Source: Puniceicoccaceae bacterium | GTDB taxonomy: Bacteria; Verrucomicrobiota; Verrucomicrobiia; Opitutales; Coraliomargaritaceae | Assembly: GCA_011522825.1 (NCBI GenBank) | Contig: WTIG01000035.1 | Coordinates: 1 to 12,057 of the forward strand | Length of the DNA: 12,057 nt | Reading direction: 5' to 3' | Shown here: positions 6,903-12,057 of the stretch, one piece after another | How the letters are laid out: every line of letters starts with the position of its first letter | How positions within the stretch are numbered: the stretch's first letter is position 1 | The notes under the pieces: generated by a model | Told to the model about the DNA's origin: nothing | What the model saw: only the letters and a program-made list of their open reading frames with translations | Databases searched by the model: none | Program-made: the position numbers and the translations under genes

Positions 6903-6932
6903 TTGAATTTCTAAAAATTCTAGCTTTATTTT
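6903..6932 (+). promoter_or_regulatory. Candidate promoter and operator of the Nramp-arsC-aqpS operon
   Basis: TTGAAT (6903-6908) and TATTTT (6927-6932), spaced by 18 bases, are a weak sigma-70 match 35 bases ahead of the first gene. A perfect 6-bp inverted repeat, GAATTT and AAATTC with centre CTAA (6905-6920), overlaps the -35 and the spacer, a common place for a repressor site. No ArsR gene is in the window, so if this is an operator its regulator lies elsewhere. Confidence 0.3.
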
Positions 6933-6966
6933 TTATTCCAAGGACATAACTTCACGAATCAAATAA

Positions 6967-8229
6967 ATGCTTAAATCAGAACATCTACTCAAAACCCTTG
7001 GCCCCGGCATTTTAATTGCTTGTGCAGCGATTGGAGGCTCTCATTTAGTCTGGGCGACTCGTGCAGGGGCAGAATATGGATGGACATTACTCGGACTTGT
7101 TCTTCTGGCTAACTTTTTAAAATTCCCCTTCTTTTATTTTGGGCAACATTATACAGCAAGCACAGGGGAAAGTTTATTATCTGGGTACAAACGACAAGGT
7201 TCCATCTATTTAAATACTTTTATTGTCATTAATTTACTCACAGGAAGTATAAACATAGCTGCCGTGGGCATGCTCACGGCATCCTTAAGTATGCCGTTTT
7301 TAGGGTTTTTGAATTTAGAGCTAACGCATCTGACCATTCTTATTTTCCTAATCCTATCCGGCATTCTTTACTTCGGAAATTATGCGGTACTCGATCGCTT
7401 GTCTAAATGGATTATCTTAATTTTAACAGCTTGTACAATCGTTGCCGTAGTGCTTGCTTTCTTTAACCAAAGCCCAAATACGGTCATCGATACACAGGCG
7501 GAGATTAATCCTTACACACTGACATCTCTAGCTTTTATTGTCAGCCTTCTTGGTTGGATGCCAGCCCCCATTGACTTATCAACATGGTCGTCACTTTGGA
7601 TGCATAGCCGAGAAGCACAAACTCAGCACAAAGCTACTCCAAAGGAAGTTGCGATTGATTTTTCAATTGGCTACGGAATCACCACTTTGCTGGCCTGTTT
7701 ATTTTTAGCCCTAGGGGCATTAACAATATTTAAAACAGGTGCGCAGATTCCCCAAAGCGGTATCCAATTTTCCAAACAGTTCATTGAACTCTACACAAAT
7801 TCCATCGGTGCATTTGCTAAACCCATTATCATAATCGCAGCGTTCTTTACTATGCTGAGCACAACACTGACCTGCCTTGACGGCTACCCCCGTTCTCTAG
7901 CCACGAGCTTTGCTCTGTTAAACAACTCCTCTAATCAATCAAACTGCGTCGATAAAAAGCACTATTCTTTAATGCTGCTCATCTATGCTTTAGCGGCATC
8001 CCTTATTCTGTTGGTATTTGTAAAGAATCTAATGTCCTTGCTCAGTTTTGCTGCTACCGTTGCTTTCTTATCGTCGCCCGTTCTAGCTTGGATAAACCTC
8101 AAAGTTATCACGGCCTCAAATGTTCCCCTAAAACATCAACCAGCCCCTTGGATAAAAATTACTAGCTATATAGGGATTGTATTTTTCACCCTAATTTCTT
8201 TTCTTTTCATCTATAATAAACTCTTTTAA
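6967..8229 (+). CDS. Divergent Nramp-fold membrane transporter
   Basis: A 420-residue, roughly 11-helix inner-membrane protein of the Nramp family (LeuT fold), which normally imports Mn2+ or Fe2+ with protons. Family features are GPGILIACAA (12-21), TRAGAEYGW, a TGESL motif after the second helix and the overall helix pattern. The metal-binding motifs are changed. In helix 1 the position of DPGN reads GGSH (residues 23-26). In helix 6 the position of MPHN reads APID within SLLGWMPAPIDLSTWSS. The metal-coordinating Asp, Asn and Met are therefore absent and the substrate cannot be assumed to be manganese or iron. The ATG is preceded directly by an in-frame TAA, which fixes the earliest start. 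It is ten bases upstream of arsC. Divergent Nramp proteins with a similar helix 1 exist in other marine bacteria, without an assigned function that I know of. Confidence 0.82.
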   Translation: MLKSEHLLKTLGPGILIACAAIGGSHLVWATRAGAEYGWTLLGLVLLANFLKFPFFYFGQHYTASTGESLLSGYKRQGSIYLNTFIVINLLTGSINIAAVGMLTASLSMPFLGFLNLELTHLTILIFLILSGILYFGNYAVLDRLSKWIILILTACTIVAVVLAFFNQSPNTVIDTQAEINPYTLTSLAFIVSLLGWMPAPIDLSTWSSLWMHSREAQTQHKATPKEVAIDFSIGYGITTLLACLFLALGALTIFKTGAQIPQSGIQFSKQFIELYTNSIGAFAKPIIIIAAFFTMLSTTLTCLDGYPRSLATSFALLNNSSNQSNCVDKKHYSLMLLIYALAASLILLVFVKNLMSLLSFAATVAFLSSPVLAWINLKVITASNVPLKHQPAPWIKITSYIGIVFFTLISFLFIYNKLF

Positions 8230-8239
8230 GCAAATCATA

Positions 8240-8668
8240 ATGAAACCTAAAATTCTTATTCTCTGTACTGGAAATTCCTGCCGCTCCCATATGGCGGAAG
8301 GCATTCTAAGAAATTCTGCCAATGATCTTTTTGAGATATTTTCTGCTGGATCCAATCCTAAAGGAGAGGTTCACCTATTAGCGATTGAAGCTTTGAAAGA
8401 AATTAACATTGATATCGCCCATCATACTTCAGACCACTTAGACCTCTATTTAAACTCGGGTATCGATACTGTAATCACTGTTTGCGATAACGCAAAGGAA
8501 GCCTGCCCTGTATTTCCAAACTCACCGAAAAGCTATCATTGGTCTTTTGAAGACCCCCCACACGCAATTCAAGAAGGAGAATCAGAAATGGATGCCTTTC
8601 GTCGGATTCGTGACCAAATTAAACTTGTATTTGAAGCCTATGTTTCTGGGTACAGAGACGCACAATAA
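8240..8668 (+). CDS. arsC: Arsenate reductase ArsC, thioredoxin-coupled (LMW-PTP fold)
   Basis: A 142-residue cytoplasmic enzyme reducing arsenate to arsenite with a three-cysteine relay regenerated by thioredoxin. The phosphatase-like loop is Cys9-TGNSC-Arg15. The redox cysteines are Cys82 and Cys89 in VCDNAKEACP, and the general acid is Asp105 in HWSFEDP. Cys82, Cys89 and Asp105 fall at exactly the same residue numbers as in Staphylococcus aureus plasmid pI258 ArsC. All catalytic residues are present and the length is right, so the enzyme should be active. It follows the Nramp-like gene by ten bases and precedes the aquaglyceroporin by 17 bases, so the three are probably one transcript. There is no Shine-Dalgarno motif. 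A plain tyrosine phosphatase is excluded by the Cys82/Cys89 pair. Confidence 0.95.
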   Translation: MKPKILILCTGNSCRSHMAEGILRNSANDLFEIFSAGSNPKGEVHLLAIEALKEINIDIAHHTSDHLDLYLNSGIDTVITVCDNAKEACPVFPNSPKSYHWSFEDPPHAIQEGESEMDAFRRIRDQIKLVFEAYVSGYRDAQ

Positions 8669-8685
8669 TTTTAAACACACTCATT

Positions 8686-9351
8686 ATGAAAGCTAAACTC
8701 ACTGCTGAATTTATAGGAACATTCTTCCTTTATTTGATTATTAGTTTGTCCGCTGTGGCAGGATTTGCCGGCGACTTAGCACCTGTAGCTATAGGACTCG
8801 GACTCACGGCTATTGTCTTTGCCTCAGGATTTCGTTCTAAAGCCCATTTTAATCCTGCAGTGACTGCAGCTTTTTTCATAACCAAGAATCAAGCTCCAAA
8901 AGAATCACTCTTATATTGTATAGTTGTTATCGCAGGTGCCGCTCTTGCCGCCTATGCTGCTTCAATCATAGCACCCATGCCTTTTCAGGCGATTGTCGAT
9001 AATGGGGCAGGTTTACAGCATTCCGAAAGCTTTGCATTAGTTCCAGCTTTACTGAGCGAATTTTTATTCACCTTCGCCTTAGTTTGGGTCATTTTAAACG
9101 TGGCAGTGGCTAAAGACAACGCAGGCAATGGATTTTACGGTATTGCGATTGGCTTTGTGGTTGCCACAGGGGCTTTCTCAGTTGGCTCCGTATCAGGGGC
9201 TTCGTTTAACCCAGCGGTTAATATCGGGCTATTAATTCATCAGGTAATTGACCTAAAATTATTCGCCATATACTCAGCAATCCAAGTTTTAGCCGGATTA
9301 GTAGCCTCGTTTATCTTTATTTCAATTGAGCCGAATAAAGAAAGCTTATAG
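8686..9351 (+). CDS. aqpS: AqpS-like aquaglyceroporin (probable arsenite channel)
   Basis: A 221-residue, six-helix channel of the MIP family with both half-helix motifs, AHFNPAVT (NPA 56-58) and GASFNPAV (NPA 175-177). The residue after the second NPA, normally the selectivity-filter Arg, is Val178, which should widen the pore and remove its positive charge. Aquaglyceroporins pass uncharged As(OH)3. In Sinorhizobium meliloti, AqpS replaces ArsB in an ars operon and works with ArsC, and I recall the same Arg-to-Val change there. Position directly after arsC supports arsenite exit down its gradient. The protein is short, with very small N- and C-terminal tails. Plain water or glycerol channelling is the alternative, less likely given the gene order. 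No clear intrinsic terminator follows. Confidence 0.88.
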   Translation: MKAKLTAEFIGTFFLYLIISLSAVAGFAGDLAPVAIGLGLTAIVFASGFRSKAHFNPAVTAAFFITKNQAPKESLLYCIVVIAGAALAAYAASIIAPMPFQAIVDNGAGLQHSESFALVPALLSEFLFTFALVWVILNVAVAKDNAGNGFYGIAIGFVVATGAFSVGSVSGASFNPAVNIGLLIHQVIDLKLFAIYSAIQVLAGLVASFIFISIEPNKESL

Positions 9352-9508
<157 letters not shown>

Positions 9509-9520
9509 TAAAGAAACTCC

Positions 9521-9549
9521 TAACCCATCAAAAAATTTATTTCTGTCAA
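9521..9549 (-). promoter_or_regulatory. Candidate promoter of tRNA-Pro
   Basis: A perfect TTGACA (9544-9549, minus strand) lies 36 bases ahead of the tRNA 5' end, the right distance for a short leader. The -10 place, GGGTTA at 9521-9526 with 17-base spacing, matches the consensus poorly, so this rests mainly on the -35 box and its position. Confidence 0.4.
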
Positions 9550-9570
9550 TGCTCTTTCCTCATTATTCGT

Positions 9571-9598
9571 TTGAAAGAATAAATTCCTGCCTTATAAA
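9571..9598 (+). promoter_or_regulatory. Sigma-70-type promoter of the DUF3127 gene
   Basis: TTGAAA (9571-9576) and TATAAA (9593-9598), 5/6 matches each with a 16-base spacer, lie 27 bases before the ATG. The start site would be near 9605 with a leader of about 20 bases. A 6-bp inverted repeat, TTATTC and GAATAA (9563-9568 and 9577-9582), brackets the -35 box and might be an operator. Confidence 0.58.
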
Positions 9599-9624
9599 AA
9601 GACATTTAACCAATAAATACACTT

Positions 9625-9963
9625 ATGCCATTTGATATTACAGGAACGATAAAAGAAGTCTTTGAAGTGCAAACTTTTGCCAATGATTTCAAAAAACGAG
9701 AATTTTTACTGACTACTGAAAACGATAAATACCCGCAGAATATTATTTTTGGCTGCTTAAAAGATAAAATCGAATTATTGGAATCGGTAAAAGCAGGTGA
9801 TACAGTAACCGTACATTTTGACATCAGTTGCCGAGAATGGAACGATAAGCATTTCGTTAATTTGAATGCATGGAAAATTGCAAAACAATCAAGCGGAGCA
9901 GCAGACGAATCTTCAAACTCAGCTAATAGCGATGTTGTGCTCGATGAGGAGCCACCGTTTTAA
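9625..9963 (+). CDS. DUF3127 protein with SSB-like acidic C-terminal tip
   Basis: A 112-residue protein. Residues 1-87 match the DUF3127 pattern: an opening FDITGTIKEV, a central REFLLTTENDKYPQNIIF, then DTVTVHFDISCREWNDKHFVNLNAWKI. These strands suggest a small OB-fold like that of single-stranded DNA-binding proteins. Residues 88-105 are a Ser/Asn/Ala-rich linker, and the chain ends DEEPPF, strikingly like the DDDIPF tip by which SSB recruits replication and repair proteins. A role in single-stranded DNA binding or partner recruitment is inferred; DUF3127 has no established function that I know of. It stands alone with its own promoter and converges with fabV 30 bases away. No Shine-Dalgarno motif is visible. 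Confidence 0.82.
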   Translation: MPFDITGTIKEVFEVQTFANDFKKREFLLTTENDKYPQNIIFGCLKDKIELLESVKAGDTVTVHFDISCREWNDKHFVNLNAWKIAKQSSGAADESSNSANSDVVLDEEPPF

Positions 9964-10005
9964 TCAGATTGCAATAGCTCCTAAACTTAGCCGTTAACTG
10001 ATTAA
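9960..10005. repeat. Inverted repeat across the convergent gene ends
   Basis: TTAATCAG (9960-9967) and CTGATTAA (9998-10005) are perfect 8-bp arms around a 30-base loop. The left arm contains the stop codon of the DUF3127 gene, and the right arm lies within the last codons of fabV. It could act as a weak two-way transcript end or mRNA-stabilising stem. The loop is long and no T-run follows, so it is not a classical terminator. Confidence 0.35.
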
Positions 10006-11175
10006 GCTTTGTATAGGTCGATCGACTTCTACGTCTTGAGAATAGTCGATACCTTCAAGTCCAAAACCGAACAATTCCAAGAATTCTTTCTGATAGGCAT
10101 CAAAGTCAGAAACCTCTCTTAGGTTATCCGTAGTCACGCTCGGCCAAATAGATGCAACTTCAGCTTGAATATCTGGATCCATTTCCCAGTCATCGACTCG
10201 AATACGTCCCTCAGAATCTAAATTGAGTTCTCCCTCATATAAGCGATCTTTGAACAGACGGACAATTTGCTCAATACAGCCTTCATGCGTCCCTTTTGCC
10301 TTCATAATTTTGAAGAGAATAGAAATATACAAAGGCACGACAGGAATCGCTGAACTGGCTTGAGTCACGACTGCCTTATTCACTGAGACATAGGCCTCAA
10401 TACCATATTTTTCATGAATCGCACGACTCGCTCGCTCAACATCTAATTTGGCGGTTCCAATAGTTCCATTTTTATAAACGGGCCAAGTAACTTCAGGACC
10501 GATGTAGGAATAAGCGACAGTTTTAGTATCTTCATTTAAAACACCTGCATTCGATAAGGCCTCCATCCAAAGTTCCCAATCTTCTCCACCCATTACTTTT
10601 ACCGTATTTTCAATATCTTCCTCATTGGCTGGTTCGATAGAAACACTCTCTACCAATCCTTTATTCGTATCTAAGCTTGTGTTACTGAAACTAGAGCCGA
10701 TTGGCTTTAAGCAAGATTTGTAAGTATTTCCAGTGGTTGGGTCTGTCCTTCTCGGAGAAGCCAAACTATAAATAACACAATCCACTGTTCCCCAATCTTC
10801 TTTGATTGTTTGAATGACTTCTTCTTTTATCTCATTAGAAAAAGCATCTCCGTTAATGCTCTTTGCATAAAGGCCGGCTGCCGTAGCTTCATTTTCAAAG
10901 GCAACTGTATTATACCAGCCTGCACTTGCGGGCTTTCCATTGGATGATGGGCGCTCAAAAAAGACACCTAAAGTACTGGCTTCACATGAAAAAGCTGCGG
11001 TGATTCTAGATGACAATCCATAGCCCGTAGAGGCACCTATGACTAAAACTTTTTTGGGACCCGATTCGATTGAACTGGCCTTGGCTATTGCGATTTCATC
11101 GGCAACTTTCTTGGCACATCCCTCAGGGTGCGCAGTGATACAAACAAATCCTCTAATTTTAGGTTCAATAATCAT
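9994..11175 (-). CDS. fabV: FabV, NADH-dependent trans-2-enoyl-ACP/CoA reductase
   Basis: A 393-residue monomeric SDR of the FabV/TER family, which reduces trans-2-enoyl-ACP or -CoA at the end of each elongation cycle and is generally insensitive to triclosan. The sequence has the opening MIIEPKIRGFVCITAHPEGC, the NADH motif GASTGYGLSSR (47-57), SLASPRRTDP (137-146) and the FabV active site Tyr234-X8-Lys243 in YKNGTIGTAK. Length is typical (about 395-400). It starts nine bases after the UDP-glucose dehydrogenase stop and is probably co-transcribed with it, although the two pathways are unrelated. Because FabV alone can serve fatty-acid synthesis, its presence frees the FabI-like protein in the ole operon for another task. 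That is inference; another fabI may exist outside the window. Confidence 0.96.
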   Translation of the reverse strand: MIIEPKIRGFVCITAHPEGCAKKVADEIAIAKASSIESGPKKVLVIGASTGYGLSSRITAAFSCEASTLGVFFERPSSNGKPASAGWYNTVAFENEATAAGLYAKSINGDAFSNEIKEEVIQTIKEDWGTVDCVIYSLASPRRTDPTTGNTYKSCLKPIGSSFSNTSLDTNKGLVESVSIEPANEEDIENTVKVMGGEDWELWMEALSNAGVLNEDTKTVAYSYIGPEVTWPVYKNGTIGTAKLDVERASRAIHEKYGIEAYVSVNKAVVTQASSAIPVVPLYISILFKIMKAKGTHEGCIEQIVRLFKDRLYEGELNLDSEGRIRVDDWEMDPDIQAEVASIWPSVTTDNLREVSDFDAYQKEFLELFGFGLEGIDYSQDVEVDRPIQSLIS

Positions 11176-11184
11176 AAAGTATTT

Positions 11185-12057
11185 TTAAGAGCGTCCTATG
11201 CTTTGTGCGTCGAACCCTATATGACGAAGCGCTTCTATATCTAAAATATTTCTTCCATCGTAGATAAAAGCGGGTTTACGCATATCATTATAAATCTTAG
11301 TAAAATCGAGCGTTTTAAACATATCCCATTCTGTTAAAACTAATATCGCATCGGCTTCTTCTGCTGCCTCGTATGGGTCTTTTGCGATGCAAACTTTTTC
11401 GTTATCCTCGGCTACGTCTAAGTCTTTCCGAATTTGAGCTTCACTTACTTTTGGATCAAAAATCACTACATTCGCGGTCTCTGCTAATAAATCACTGGCG
11501 ATGGATATAGCGGCTGATTCTCTCGTATCATTCGTATCTTTTTTGAATGCGAATCCAAACAAAGCGATCTTCTTATGCGAAACCGTATTGAACAAATGAC
11601 TCAAAACATTGGCAGAAAAACGCTTTTTCTGATAATCATTCATTTCAATAACGCTGTTCCAATAATCAGCGACTTCTTGTAATCCAAAATGCTCACACAT
11701 GTAGGCTAAATTCAAAATATCTTTTTTGAAACATGAGCCGCCAAATCCAACAGAGGCTTTCAAAAACTTTGGACCAATTCTTTCGTCAGTCCCAATTGCA
11801 TGTGCCACCTCATCCACATTAGCGCCTGTCGCTTCACATAGAGCGGATATTGCATTTATCGATGAAATTCGCTGGGCTAGAAATGCATTCGCCGTCAGTT
11901 TCGATAATTCAGATGACCATACATTGGTAGTAATAATCTTTTCCCTTGGCACCCAATTTTCGTAAATACTGACTAACTGGGCAACAGCATCTTGACCCTC
12001 TTTTGTTGGATCGCCGCCAATTAAAACTCTATCGGGCGATTCTAAATCTTGGATAGC
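11185..12057 (-). CDS. ugd: UDP-glucose 6-dehydrogenase, animal-type, C-terminal 290 residues
   Basis: The gene enters from the right edge; the reading frame stays open to base 12057, so the N-terminal Rossmann domain lies outside. UDP-glucose dehydrogenase oxidises UDP-glucose twice with NAD+ to UDP-glucuronate, a precursor of capsule and exopolysaccharide sugars. Visible parts are SPDRVLIGGDPT, WVPREKI, the central helical domain TANAFLAQRISSINAISAL, the catalytic Cys in ASVGFGGSCFKKD, and the C-terminal NAD/UDP domain with GFAFKKDTNDTRESAA. These phrases are much closer to animal UGDH than to the shorter enterobacterial Ugd. The internal ATG near 11952 is a Met codon within the protein, not a start. 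fabV follows after nine bases. Confidence 0.95.
   Translation of the reverse strand, partial: AIQDLESPDRVLIGGDPTKEGQDAVAQLVSIYENWVPREKIITTNVWSSELSKLTANAFLAQRISSINAISALCEATGANVDEVAHAIGTDERIGPKFLKASVGFGGSCFKKDILNLAYMCEHFGLQEVADYWNSVIEMNDYQKKRFSANVLSHLFNTVSHKKIALFGFAFKKDTNDTRESAAISIASDLLAETANVVIFDPKVSEAQIRKDLDVAEDNEKVCIAKDPYEAAEEADAILVLTEWDMFKTLDFTKIYNDMRKPAFIYDGRNILDIEALRHIGFDAQSIGRS

Overview
The window looks like a chromosomal segment of a marine-type Verrucomicrobiota (Opitutia/Puniceicoccales-like) bacterium. This is an inference from protein style: the Der N-terminus, the ole genes, an animal-like UDP-glucose dehydrogenase, FabV, moderate A+T richness and few Shine-Dalgarno sites. No 16S rRNA gene or other decisive marker is present. 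Coding density is high and I see no insertion sequence, prophage or CRISPR array.

Layout, left to right. (1) 1-118 (-) is the 5' end of der. (2) 153-1815 (-) is an Lrp/AsnC regulator followed, one base after its stop, by a class I/II aminotransferase, resembling the Bacillus alaR-alaT pair. (3) 1997-6775 (-) is a five-gene operon in the order CrtI/RetSat-type flavoprotein, fabZ-like, fabI-like, oleA, oleB, closed by a good intrinsic terminator at 1868-1893. (4) 6776-6966 is a divergent promoter region. (5) 6967-9351 (+) is an operon of a divergent Nramp-fold transporter, a thioredoxin-type arsenate reductase and an AqpS-like aquaglyceroporin. (6) 9432-9508 (-) is tRNA-Pro(TGG), and 9625-9963 (+) is a DUF3127 protein with an SSB-like acidic tail. 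(7) 9994-12057 (-) is UDP-glucose 6-dehydrogenase (cut by the window edge) followed by fabV.

How the genes work together. The most interesting block is region 3. OleA joins two fatty acyl chains head to head, and OleB decarboxylates the beta-lactone made later in the same pathway. The two intermediate enzymes, OleD (reductase) and OleC (beta-lactone synthetase), are not encoded here. In their place are a dehydratase, an enoyl-reductase homologue that has lost one of the two active-site tyrosines, and a polyene-type flavoprotein. A separate FabV enoyl reductase lies nearby, so the FabI-like protein need not be the housekeeping enzyme. I read the block as a dedicated route to a long-chain, perhaps polyunsaturated, hydrocarbon or ketone; the product is unknown.

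Region 5 is an arsenate detoxification operon of the channel type: ArsC makes arsenite and an aquaglyceroporin lets it out. It has no visible arsR or arsB, and its first gene is an Nramp homologue lacking both canonical metal-binding motifs.
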